Assembly (NCBI GenBank): GCA_963677135.2
Contig: CAXXLS010000001.1
Coordinates: 1-64,000 of the forward strand
DNA: 64,000 bases
Direction: 5' to 3'
From: Seleniibacterium sp963677135
GTDB lineage: Bacteria; Desulfobacterota; Desulfuromonadia; Desulfuromonadales; Geopsychrobacteraceae
In this document: positions 7,656-15,399 of the stretch, one piece after another
How the letters are laid out: each line of letters starts with the position of its first letter
Numbering within the stretch: the first letter of the stretch is position 1
Notes under the pieces: model-generated
The model's database searches: none
The model's input: only the letters and a program-made list of their open reading frames with translations
What the model was told of the DNA's origin: nothing
Translations under genes and position numbers: made by a program

Positions 7656-8768
7656 CTAGAGAACCACCAGATCGGCATAAAGGGCGCCGGCCGCCTTGAT
7701 CGCCTGGAAGATCGCGATCAGGTCACGCGGCGAAGCCCCGATGGCATTAAGAGCGGAAGCCACGTCACCGATGCTGACCCCCTGCTCCATGACCACCAGG
7801 TTCCCCTCTTCTTCAACCACTCCCACCTGGGTCGCAGGAGAAGCAACCGTCTCCCCACCGGAAAAAGCATTGGGCTGCGAAACGTTGGTCTCCTCGCTGA
7901 TCACCAGATTCAGGTTGCCGTGGGAGACCGCCACGGTTGAAATGCGCACCTGCTCGCCCATGACAATAGTACCGGTTTTTTCATTGACCACGATGCGCGC
8001 GATGGTATCGGGCGTGACCTCGATACTTTCCAGCTCGGCAATGAAATCAACCACCCTGCTGGCATACGTTGGGGGCAACTGCACCTGCAGCTGGCCGGCA
8101 TCGAGAGATTTGGCATAGGGACCGCCAAAATACCTGTTGATCTCCCTGCTCATGCGCGACACCGTGGTGAAGTCGGAGTTTTTCAGGCGATATTTCAGAT
8201 TCTCCCCTTCGGCCAGGTCGAAATCGACTTCGCGTTCGACATAGGCACCGCCGGGTATCCGCCCGGCCGTCGGATGATTTTTCTGGACCTTGGCCGCCTT
8301 GCCGCCAAAGGCCAGGGAGCCGACCACCAGAGAGCCCTGGGCGACCGCGTAGACATTCCCGTCGGCAGCCTTCAGGGGGGTCATCAGCAGGGTTCCACCC
8401 GCCAGGTTCTCAGCATCGCCAACCGACGAGACGGAAACGTCGATCTGGCTTCCCGCCCGGGCAAATGCCGGCAATTCCGCCGTGACGATGACGGCGGCAA
8501 CGTTTTCCACCTCGACCTCCGTCGGGTCGACGGTCACGCCCAGCCGTTCCATCATATTGACCAGGGACTGCACGGTGAACTGGGTATCGCTGCTGTCCCC
8601 GGTGCCGTTCAGGCCAACCACCAGGCCATAGCCGACCAGCTGGTTGCCACGCACGCCCTCCAGCTGGGCCAGTTCCTTGATGCGCGACGCATTGGCGGAT
8701 CCGAGCAGCAGCCCCCCCCAGACCAGCAGCAGAGCAACCATGATTTTGTGTCTAGCGATTCGTTTCAT
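7656..8768 (-). CDS. flgI: Flagellar P-ring protein FlgI
   Basis: FlgI forms the periplasmic P-ring around the rod in the peptidoglycan layer. The product is 370 aa, the usual length. It has an N-terminal signal peptide (MKRIARHKIMVALLLVWGG then an ANA cleavage site), followed by the mature start SRIKELAQLEGVRGNQLVGY and the GLNGTGD motif that define the family, and ends with the C-terminal LIAIFQAIKAAGALYADLVVL. The ATG at 8768 was chosen over an ATG 87 bases further up because it gives a proper signal peptide and follows a GGGAG ribosome site. It lies 132 bases after flgH, an unusually wide gap for this block. Confidence 0.96.
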   Translation of the reverse strand: MKRIARHKIMVALLLVWGGLLLGSANASRIKELAQLEGVRGNQLVGYGLVVGLNGTGDSSDTQFTVQSLVNMMERLGVTVDPTEVEVENVAAVIVTAELPAFARAGSQIDVSVSSVGDAENLAGGTLLMTPLKAADGNVYAVAQGSLVVGSLAFGGKAAKVQKNHPTAGRIPGGAYVEREVDFDLAEGENLKYRLKNSDFTTVSRMSREINRYFGGPYAKSLDAGQLQVQLPPTYASRVVDFIAELESIEVTPDTIARIVVNEKTGTIVMGEQVRISTVAVSHGNLNLVISEETNVSQPNAFSGGETVASPATQVGVVEEEGNLVVMEQGVSIGDVASALNAIGASPRDLIAIFQAIKAAGALYADLVVL

Positions 8769-8900
8769 CCCGAGCTCCCACATCATAGACAGAGCTTTGT
8801 GCTTTTCTTTATTCAGGCGAATGTTCTGAGACTGATCAAAAAGGTTCGGATGCAAGGCGCTCGAAACGCCGCAGACGGACGCTTTTCATCAGTCATCCCT
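8769..8900 (-). other. Wide flgH-flgI spacer, possible dispersed repeat
   Basis: This 132-base spacer in an otherwise tight block contains no gene. It has a short GGCG...CGCC stem inside GCAAGGCG-CTCGAAA-CGCC (about 8849-8870) and GCAGACGGACGC beside it. The style resembles dispersed intergenic repeats of related genomes, but a second copy was not found in this window. Confidence 0.25.
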
Positions 8901-9587
8901 CTAAAATGGCCAGACCTGGTCGAGACCGCGCACCAACCACCCCTGCTGCTGCTTGTCACTGATGACCCCCTTGCCGACATAGGCGATACGGGCGTTCAGA
9001 ATACTGGCCGAATCGACCAGGTTGCCGGGCGTGATGTCACTGGAACGGACAATTCCGCTCAGTTTGACGATCTGCATTTCATTATTGACGGTGACCGTCT
9101 TGTTGCCAGAGATCCTCAGGTTGCCGTTGGGCAGAACCTCGACGATCTGGGTGGTGAGAGTCGCCACCAGGTTCTCCTTGCGGGCGGTTTTCCCGGACCC
9201 GCTGAAACCGTTTTCCGTCGTGGCGTCCACCAACGCGGACGGATCCAGGTCGGTCGCCCTGCCGATACTGCGTTCCAGCCCGAACAGCGCCGACACCCCG
9301 GCCGACATGGAGCTGGACCGGTCCGTCGAGGTGGTTGCCTCCTTGCTGGCGCTGGCGCTTTCGGAAATCACCACGGTGACGATATCGCCGACGGTGCGCC
9401 CCTTGTTGTCGCCGAACATGCCGCCGCGGGCCTCGGTCCAGAGGGATCCCGTGGTTCTCGGCGCGATCGGTTCATACATCACCGGCTCAACGGGTTCGAC
9501 CTCGGTCAGGTCAACGTTTGCCGCCGGACCGATACAACCGCTCAGCACCGCGGACAGGGCGACCAATAGCAGAACAGATCTCTTCAT
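8901..9587 (-). CDS. flgH: Flagellar L-ring lipoprotein FlgH
   Basis: FlgH forms the outer-membrane L-ring. The 228-aa product begins with a lipoprotein signal peptide with lipobox LSGC (Cys18), as required for outer-membrane anchoring. It contains the family segments GSLWTEARGGMFGDNKGRTV, GDIVTVVISESASASKEATT and GNLRISGNKTVTVNNE, and ends IARVGKGVISDKQQQGWL-like (here IAYVGKGVISDKQQQGWL) plus a short tail. It starts one base after the flgA stop, in the order flgF-flgG-flgA-flgH-flgI-flgJ. Confidence 0.96.
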   Translation of the reverse strand: MKRSVLLLVALSAVLSGCIGPAANVDLTEVEPVEPVMYEPIAPRTTGSLWTEARGGMFGDNKGRTVGDIVTVVISESASASKEATTSTDRSSSMSAGVSALFGLERSIGRATDLDPSALVDATTENGFSGSGKTARKENLVATLTTQIVEVLPNGNLRISGNKTVTVNNEMQIVKLSGIVRSSDITPGNLVDSASILNARIAYVGKGVISDKQQQGWLVRGLDQVWPF

Positions 9588-9588
9588 C

Positions 9589-10311
9589 TCAGAACTCCAC
9601 TTTCACCATGCCGGGTGCCACCACCAGGCAAAGAACCTCTTTGTGCGAGCTGCTGTTGACAACCCGGATCGTCTCCCCGGGACGGCCGTCTTCCCTGGCT
9701 TCCCCCGCAGCCGTCAGCTGCAGGCCAGAGCCGCTGGCGTTGATCGTCACCTTTTCGCCGCGCTTGATCACCGGCGGGTACTCCACCTGGTGCTGCTCCA
9801 GCGGTTCACCCAGCCGAACCGAGCGTTTCAGGACCTTGCCGGCAACCTGGCCGCCGGCGAAGATCGGCTCGCCGAGCCTGGAAATATCCTGATAGCGCAG
9901 CTCCACGTCCTCCGCGCTGAGCAGCGTTCCGCGCCGCAGCGAACTTCTGGCCACCAGAATTTCCGCCATGGCCTCGAGATCGACGCGCACGGACTGATTT
10001 TTGACGATCTCCCCGTCGACCCTGGTCAGCAGGGTCATCCGCCGGCTGCCGATAACCATGGGGTTGGCGGGAATCACCTGGTGCTCGATACGCCCCTGGG
10101 GTACCTTGAAGGGCTCCGGCAGATCGATCTTGCTGAACCTCAGTTCCACCTGGGGCAGCTGCCCTGATTCGGCGGCAAGATAATCGTTGAGAACCTGCTC
10201 CATCTCCTGCCGGTCGATGACAACCTCGGCTGACTGGCCTGGCTTTTGAAGACCGGCAACCGCACACAGCGGAATGGTGATCATCAGCATCAGAATGAGC
10301 AGAGTTTTCAT
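9589..10311 (-). CDS. flgA: P-ring assembly chaperone FlgA
   Basis: FlgA is a periplasmic chaperone for P-ring (FlgI) assembly. The 240-aa product has an N-terminal signal peptide (MKTLLILMLMITIPLCAVAG). Its C-terminal SAF domain includes RSSLRRGTLLSAEDVELRY and ends in GQVAGKVLKRSVRLGEPL and the typical GEKVTINASGSGLQLTAAGE, RPGETIRVVNSSS segments. It lies between flgG and flgH, 21 bases after flgG. Length is at the usual value for FlgA. Confidence 0.95.
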   Translation of the reverse strand: MKTLLILMLMITIPLCAVAGLQKPGQSAEVVIDRQEMEQVLNDYLAAESGQLPQVELRFSKIDLPEPFKVPQGRIEHQVIPANPMVIGSRRMTLLTRVDGEIVKNQSVRVDLEAMAEILVARSSLRRGTLLSAEDVELRYQDISRLGEPIFAGGQVAGKVLKRSVRLGEPLEQHQVEYPPVIKRGEKVTINASGSGLQLTAAGEAREDGRPGETIRVVNSSSHKEVLCLVVAPGMVKVEF

Positions 10312-10332
10312 GATTCTCTATCCTTTGAAAAA

Positions 10333-11118
10333 TTAACGAACCAGGTCGCTGGTCATCTGAAGCATCTCGTCGGCGGTCCGAATGGCCTTGGAGTTGACTT
10401 CATAGGCCCGCTGACCGGCGATCATGTTGACCATCTCTTCCATGATGTTGACGTTGGAGCCTTCCAGGAACCCCTGGGAGAGGCTTCCGAATCCTTCCTC
10501 ACCCGGCACCCCGGCAATCGGGTCACCGGTGGTGGCGGTCTGGGCGTAGAGATTGCGTCCCAGGCTGTTCAGACCGGACGGATTGCCGAAACGCACCAGT
10601 TCGATGACGCCCACCTCGGTCGGCTCGCTTTCGCCGTCAAGCAGGACTTCGACCGTGCCGCTTTCGGAAATGGAAATGGCGGTGGTATTTTCCGGAATCA
10701 CGATCTGCGGTACCAGCGGGTAACCGTCCGACGACACCAGCTGCCCGGTGTTGTCCTTTTTGAACGCGCCGGAACGGGTATAGGCTTCGCTGCCGTCAGG
10801 CATGGTCACCTGGAAGAACCCCGGGCCTTCGATGGCCAGATCGAGTTCGTTTTCGGTCTGCTGGAAATCGCCGGTGGTAAAAATCTTCTGCACTGCCGCA
10901 ACCCGCGAGCCCAGGCCGATCTGAACTCCGGTCGGCGACTGCCCCCCTTCACCGCCGGCCCCGGCGACCTGGTTGGTCTGGTAGAGGATATCCTGAAAAT
11001 CGGCCCGGCTTTTTTTGAACCCGGTGCTGTTCACGTTGGCCAGGTTGTTGGCGATGACGTCCATATTGACCTGTTGAGACTGCATCCCGGATGATGCGGT
11101 CCAGAGTGCTCTGATCAT
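10333..11118 (-). CDS. flgG: Distal rod protein FlgG
   Basis: FlgG builds the distal rod. The 261-aa product begins MIRALWTASSGMQSQQVNMD and IANNLANVNSTGFKKSRADF, the signature of the rod/hook family, and ends with the FlgG-type QRAYEVNSKAIRTADEML helix. The ATG at 11118 is preferred to an upstream ATG at 11151 because of the AAAGGAG ribosome site 8 bases before it and the family N-terminus. It follows flgF by 36 bases and precedes flgA. Confidence 0.97.
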   Translation of the reverse strand: MIRALWTASSGMQSQQVNMDVIANNLANVNSTGFKKSRADFQDILYQTNQVAGAGGEGGQSPTGVQIGLGSRVAAVQKIFTTGDFQQTENELDLAIEGPGFFQVTMPDGSEAYTRSGAFKKDNTGQLVSSDGYPLVPQIVIPENTTAISISESGTVEVLLDGESEPTEVGVIELVRFGNPSGLNSLGRNLYAQTATTGDPIAGVPGEEGFGSLSQGFLEGSNVNIMEEMVNMIAGQRAYEVNSKAIRTADEMLQMTSDLVR

Positions 11119-11154
11119 ATATCTTCTCCTTTGGCGCGTTTGCGCCATCAACTT

Positions 11155-11883
11155 TTACTGGATCTGTCCGATGTCCGCGGCCTTGGAATCCATGTCGCTG
11201 TAAATTTTCAGCGCCTTCTGGGTCGCCTCGTAGGCACGCAGGTTGGCGGTCATGCTGGCCATGGTTTTCATCATGTCGACATTGGCCCCCTCGAGATTTT
11301 TCTGAATAATCTGGCCATCGGTCGTCGGGACCGGTTCACTGTCATCAGGGGCGACAAACAGTTCCCCGCGGGTCCGCTGCAGGACGGCGTTGTCCTCGAA
11401 AGCCATCACCGCGATGCGGGCCACCTGGGCACCGTCGGCCCAGATCTCGCCATCCGCGTTGATCTGAACATCGGAGTGGGGCAGAAAGATGTCGTTCCCC
11501 GCAATATCGAGGACGGGAAACCCGTTGGTATCGATCAGGCGGCTCTCGCCGTCGAGTTGAAAGTTCCCCTTGCGGGTGTAACCGGTCATCCCGTCCGGCA
11601 TCTGAATCTGGAAAAATCCATCGCCGTTGATAGCCAGGTCGAGGGGATCGCCGCTGTATTCGAGAGGCCCCTGGCTGAAATCGATTTCGGCACCGGTGAT
11701 GCGGGTATAGTTGGTGGCCTGGGTGGCCATTCCGGAATTCACCTCGCCAAGCTTGGCCGCAAAGGTCGACATCCCCTTCTTGAACCCGGGGGTCTTGACG
11801 GCCGCCAGCTTCTCACTGATCCGGTTCATGTTTTCCATGCGCCCGACGGCTCCCGAGATTGCGCTGTATTTTCCACTCGACAT
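11155..11883 (-). CDS. flgF: Proximal rod protein FlgF
   Basis: FlgF is a proximal rod subunit. The 242-aa product begins MSSGKYSAISGAVGRMENM, a FlgF-like variant of the rod signature in which the usual NNLAN is degenerate (ISEKLAAVKTPGFKKG). It contains GDGFFQIQMPDGMTGYTRKG and the C-terminal NLRAYEATQKALKIYSDMD. The flgF-flgG pair heads the rod and ring genes. A candidate sigma-28 promoter (11908-11935) sits directly upstream, and an AGGTGGAG ribosome site precedes the ATG. Confidence 0.93.
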   Translation of the reverse strand: MSSGKYSAISGAVGRMENMNRISEKLAAVKTPGFKKGMSTFAAKLGEVNSGMATQATNYTRITGAEIDFSQGPLEYSGDPLDLAINGDGFFQIQMPDGMTGYTRKGNFQLDGESRLIDTNGFPVLDIAGNDIFLPHSDVQINADGEIWADGAQVARIAVMAFEDNAVLQRTRGELFVAPDDSEPVPTTDGQIIQKNLEGANVDMMKTMASMTANLRAYEATQKALKIYSDMDSKAADIGQIQ

Positions 11884-11907
11884 AACTTCTTACTCCACCT
11901 GCTTCCC

Positions 11908-11935
11908 TTGTCGGACTTTTGACAGTGAATCTTTA
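11908..11935 (-). promoter_or_regulatory. Possible sigma-28 promoter upstream of flgF
   Basis: On the minus strand TAAAGATT (11935-11928) is followed after 12 bases by TCCGACAA (11915-11908), matching GCCGATAA at 6 of 8. The 12-base spacing is the same as in the flgM-operon promoter. The predicted start would fall almost at the flgF ribosome site, which leaves only a very short leader, so confidence is moderate. Confidence 0.38.
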
Positions 11936-11967
11936 ATTTATCCGGTCAAGGGTGTTCTCTGCCTGAT

Positions 11968-12354
11968 TCACGAAAGGTTCTGTCCCTGCGGCCTGAGCTG
12001 TGCCAGGGCCAGCAGCTGCTCCACCTCGGCCGGGGACATCTGCAACGCGGCGGCGATCCCTGTGGCGTCAAGCCCCTGCTGTGCCAGGGAGGCGACATAG
12101 CGATATTTATCCCCCTGGGACATGCCCCGCAGTGAGACCGTGGTGGCCTCCACCCGCCGTTCCGCCTGGCCGAGGCTGGCCGAAAAGCTGGCCGGCTGTG
12201 GCTCCGAAAGCGGCTGCTCCGCCAGGTGCTGCTCGAGGTGTTGTACCCGCTTTTGCAGCCTCCTGACCGTCCTGAGCAGTCTCAGGCACAAAAGCAATGC
12301 CAGCAGCCCCACGGATCCAGAAGTCAGCAGCAGCACCGAACCGCCTGTCATCAT
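11968..12354 (-). CDS. DUF2802-like membrane-anchored protein between fliA and flgF
   Basis: The 128-aa protein has one N-terminal membrane helix (VLLLTSGSVGLLALLLCLRL), then a coiled-coil RRLQKRVQHLEQHLAEQ. The C-terminal part, RYVASLAQQGLDATGIAAAL followed by SPAEVEQLLAL, looks like a helix-turn-helix and resembles DUF2802 proteins often found beside fliA in flagellar clusters. The start overlaps the fliA stop by one base, so it is co-translated with the sigma factor. Its function is unknown. A membrane-linked role near FliA or FlhFG is possible but not shown. Confidence 0.75.
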   Translation of the reverse strand: MMTGGSVLLLTSGSVGLLALLLCLRLLRTVRRLQKRVQHLEQHLAEQPLSEPQPASFSASLGQAERRVEATTVSLRGMSQGDKYRYVASLAQQGLDATGIAAALQMSPAEVEQLLALAQLRPQGQNLS

Positions 12355-13109
12355 CAGCCTGCCTGGAGCGCGTTGATGCTGCGCTTCATCTTGGTTTTCA
12401 GCTTGCTGAGGGCCTGGCTGTGCAGCTGAGAGATGCGCCCTTCCGACAGTTCCAGAACTTCGGCGATCTCTTTCTGCGACAGTTCTTCGTAGTAAAGCAG
12501 GGCAATGACCAGACGCTCTTTTTCGGACAACTGCTCCAGATAGCCGGCCAGTTCACGGGTCAGCTCATTCGCCTCCAGCTTGTCCTGGACACTCTCCTCG
12601 TGGGGATTCTGGAGCGTGTCGATGAAGGATCTGCTGTTCTCATCCTCGTCATCCAGGTTCTCATTGAGGCTGACATAACCGAGCTGACTGACCTGAAACT
12701 GCAGTTCGTGGTAATCATCGAGGGTCATTTCCAGGGCCATGGCCATCTCCTCGTCATCAGGGGCGCGCCCCAGCTTTTTGCCGAGTTCTTCCGTCACCCG
12801 GTTCAGGCGCGACTGTTTTTCCCGCAGGGACCGCGAGAACCAGTCCATGCGCCGGACCTCATCGAACACCGCCCCGCGGATCCGCCGCTCGGCGAAGGTT
12901 TTGAACAGTACCCCGCGCCTCGGATCGAAACGATTGGCCGCATCCATCAGCCCCATCAGCGCGGCACTGCGGATATCGTCGCGGCTGACAAAGGCCGGCA
13001 CCTGGGTCATCATCCGGTCGACCAGAAAATCGACCAGGGACAGGTGGGTCTCGATCATCTTTTCGCGTTCCTGGGGCCCGGGCGGGCCGTATCCGTTTAC
13101 CACGTTCAT
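12354..13109 (-). CDS. fliA: RNA polymerase sigma-28 factor FliA
   Basis: FliA directs transcription of late flagellar genes and is inhibited by FlgM. The 251-aa protein has sigma region 2 with FDPRRGVLFKTFAERRIRGA and DEVRRMDWFSRSLR, as in the FliA/WhiG group. Region 3 follows, and region 4 has an HTH LSQKEIAEVLELSEGRISQL near the C-terminus. It overlaps flhG by one base upstream and the DUF2802-like gene by one base downstream. The sigma-28 type sites at 7162-7189 and possibly 11908-11935 are its candidate targets in this window. Confidence 0.96.
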   Translation of the reverse strand: MNVVNGYGPPGPQEREKMIETHLSLVDFLVDRMMTQVPAFVSRDDIRSAALMGLMDAANRFDPRRGVLFKTFAERRIRGAVFDEVRRMDWFSRSLREKQSRLNRVTEELGKKLGRAPDDEEMAMALEMTLDDYHELQFQVSQLGYVSLNENLDDEDENSRSFIDTLQNPHEESVQDKLEANELTRELAGYLEQLSEKERLVIALLYYEELSQKEIAEVLELSEGRISQLHSQALSKLKTKMKRSINALQAG

Positions 13110-14008
13110 CAGCTGGCCTCCGAACCGACTCCGAGAAACTGTTTCCAGAAAAACTGCAGGGTCCCCTGGGCCTGGTTGTTGATCGGGGTGTCGAGCAGGG
13201 TCTCGGCCAGGTCAACGAATGACTTTGACACCTTGTGGTCGGGGTAGAGATCGACCATCACCTGCTGCTGGCGCACCGACTCGTGCATCTTCTTGTCATA
13301 GGGAACACAGCCGAGATAATCGATGAAAATATCGAGATAACGCCCGGACACCATGGTCAGCTTTTCAAAGACATCGAGCCCTTCGTCGGCGTTGCGTACT
13401 GAATTGACCGTCAGCAGGAAGCGCTTCTGGTGATACTGGGTCGACAGCAGCTTCATCAGGGCATAGGCATCGGTGATGGCCGTCGGTTCCGGGGTGGTCA
13501 CCACCAGGATATCCTGGGCGGCGACGTTGAAATAGGTCACGTTGTCCGAGATCCCGGCCTCGGTGTCGATGAGGACCACGTCGAACTGCTCGTCCAGGGC
13601 GTCAAGGGACTCGATCAGGCGCATCTTGAGCTGCGCGTCGAGGCGGGTAAATTGCTGAACCCCGGAACCCGCCGGCAGAATTTTAAGCCCGTGAGGCCCC
13701 TCCACCATGATCTCTTCGAGAGTCCGCTCACCGTTGAAAAAATGGTTCAGGTTGTAAGGGGGCGCCAGCCCGAGCACCACGTCGATATTCGCCAGTCCCA
13801 GGTCAGCATCGATGACCAGGACCTTTTTCCCCTGCCGGGCCAGGCTCACGGCCACGTTGGAGACCACCGCGGTTTTTCCGACCCCCCCTTTGCCGCTGGT
13901 GATCGACAGGACCCTGGTGGTCGGCATCTGAAGATTCCGGGCGGTATGATCCATCTGGTCGCGCATGGTGCGCAGGGTTCCGGCCTGATCCATGGCTCCG
14001 CTCATCAT
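13109..14008 (-). CDS. flhG: Flagellar number regulator FlhG (MinD-like ATPase, FleN)
   Basis: FlhG is a membrane-associated MinD-type ATPase that limits flagellar number and stimulates FlhF GTPase. The 299-aa protein has the deviant Walker A GKGGVGKTAVVSNVAVSLA, the switch I/II segments VIDADLGLANIDVVLGL and DVVLIDTEAGISDN, and a C-terminal amphipathic region. The N-terminal extension holds MDQAGTLRTMRDQM, matching the DQAxxLRxx helix that activates FlhF. It overlaps the flhF stop by 4 bases (ATGA). The C-terminus in FleN-type proteins also restrains a sigma-54 activator, but no flagellar activator lies next to it here. Confidence 0.95.
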   Translation of the reverse strand: MMSGAMDQAGTLRTMRDQMDHTARNLQMPTTRVLSITSGKGGVGKTAVVSNVAVSLARQGKKVLVIDADLGLANIDVVLGLAPPYNLNHFFNGERTLEEIMVEGPHGLKILPAGSGVQQFTRLDAQLKMRLIESLDALDEQFDVVLIDTEAGISDNVTYFNVAAQDILVVTTPEPTAITDAYALMKLLSTQYHQKRFLLTVNSVRNADEGLDVFEKLTMVSGRYLDIFIDYLGCVPYDKKMHESVRQQQVMVDLYPDHKVSKSFVDLAETLLDTPINNQAQGTLQFFWKQFLGVGSEAS

Positions 14009-15399
14009 ACTGCTATCCTCCGTGCTTCTTCTGTTGTCCCCATGACCAGCTCAGCGACATTCTGCGGTTCCGCCAGGAGCAGATCCTCGGGCACCTTCTG
14101 GCCGTTGGTCAAATAAGCGAGCGGCAGATTGTTGCGGGTCGGCACATTGATCAGCGCTCCACAGCGATCGGTTTCATCCAGCTTGGTAAAAACAAGGCGC
14201 GACAGGGGCAGCTTGCTGAAGGCATCAAAGGTGCGCTGCAGCAGGCGTTCTTCGGTGGTTGCCGGAAGCACCAGGCAGTTTTCCACCTCGGCCCCGTCAC
14301 CGAGAAATTCGTTCAACTCGTCAATCCGCAGGTTGTCCTGGGGGCTGCGTCCGGCGGTATCGATCAGGATAAGATCCTTGTCGCGGTGGCGGCGGAAAGC
14401 CTCCTGCAGCTGCTCGGGGGAGAGCACAACCTCGACCGGCAGCCCCATGATATCACCGTAAACTTTCAACTGCTCGACGGCGGCGATCCGGTAGGTATCG
14501 ATGGTCACCAGGGCCACCCGGGCGTTGCTGCGGGTAATGGCCTCGGCGGCCAGCTTGGCGATGGTCGTGGTCTTGCCGACGCCGGTGGCGCCGACAAGAG
14601 ACACCCGCTTCTGCGGCTGACCGGGCTCCCACAGGGGTCCGCTGGTCTGGACCAGGCCGGCGACGGTCTTGGCCAGGAACTGGCGGCAGGCGTCGACATT
14701 ACGACGCTGGCTGGTGCTCATCTGGGGTTCGGCAAAGCGGGCGATGGTGGCCGCGGCCTCATGATCGATGCCGCGATCCTCCAGCATGGCGACCAGATCA
14801 TCATGATGCTGCTCGGCAGCCGTTCTGAACCTGGCCACCGGAGCCGGCTTGGCTTTTGGCATCACCGGTTCGCTGACCACCGGGGCCACCGGTTCGACCG
14901 CGGGGGCCTCCGGGGACTGGACTGGCGCCGCACTGGTCCTGGCCAGCTGCGCCATCAAGGCCTTGAGCTCATTGATCTCTTCCTGGAGACGGCTGACATT
15001 CTGGGACTCCAGCTGGGCCCGCAACTGCCGGACCTCTTCCGCCAGAGGATTGTCGGCCACCTCGACCTTGCGGGTCCGGTCAACCGCCTGGCGGGAAATC
15101 GACACCACTTCATCCTCGAGGGTTTCAACCCGTTGGCTGCGCATGGTGGGCAGCGTCTCGAAACCGCTCCGTGCCTTGTCACGGCCGGAGTCCTTACCGG
15201 GAACCGCCTGGCGCAGACTGCTTTTCATAGCCGGAGATTCGATTGCAGCGGTGACCTCGATCCATTGCCTGCCGAGGACTCCCAGTCCTTTGCGACCGAC
15301 GGTCCTGGTCGACAGAATCAGGGCGTCCGATCCGAGAGTTTCCTTCACCAGCTTGAGAGCTGCCGCCATATTTTCCGCTTCGAATTTTTTAACCAACAT
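14005..15399 (-). CDS. flhF: Flagellar placement GTPase FlhF (SRP-type)
   Basis: FlhF is an SRP-family GTPase that places the flagellum, usually at the pole, and recruits FliF. The 464-aa protein has an N-terminal basic B domain starting MLVKKFEAENMAAALKLVKE, a long low-complexity linker rich in Pro/Ala/Val, and the NG domain. The NG domain carries G1 LVGATGVGKTTTIAKL, the VTIDTYRIAAVEQLKVY segment, and DTAGRSPQD. It overlaps flhA by 11 bases and flhG by 4. Together with flhG it predicts a defined, probably polar, flagellation pattern (inference). Confidence 0.96.
   Translation of the reverse strand: MLVKKFEAENMAAALKLVKETLGSDALILSTRTVGRKGLGVLGRQWIEVTAAIESPAMKSSLRQAVPGKDSGRDKARSGFETLPTMRSQRVETLEDEVVSISRQAVDRTRKVEVADNPLAEEVRQLRAQLESQNVSRLQEEINELKALMAQLARTSAAPVQSPEAPAVEPVAPVVSEPVMPKAKPAPVARFRTAAEQHHDDLVAMLEDRGIDHEAAATIARFAEPQMSTSQRRNVDACRQFLAKTVAGLVQTSGPLWEPGQPQKRVSLVGATGVGKTTTIAKLAAEAITRSNARVALVTIDTYRIAAVEQLKVYGDIMGLPVEVVLSPEQLQEAFRRHRDKDLILIDTAGRSPQDNLRIDELNEFLGDGAEVENCLVLPATTEERLLQRTFDAFSKLPLSRLVFTKLDETDRCGALINVPTRNNLPLAYLTNGQKVPEDLLLAEPQNVAELVMGTTEEARRIAV

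Noticed and set aside
8769..8855. N-terminal extension of FlgI
   Set aside because: It places extra polar residues before the signal peptide and has no ribosome site.
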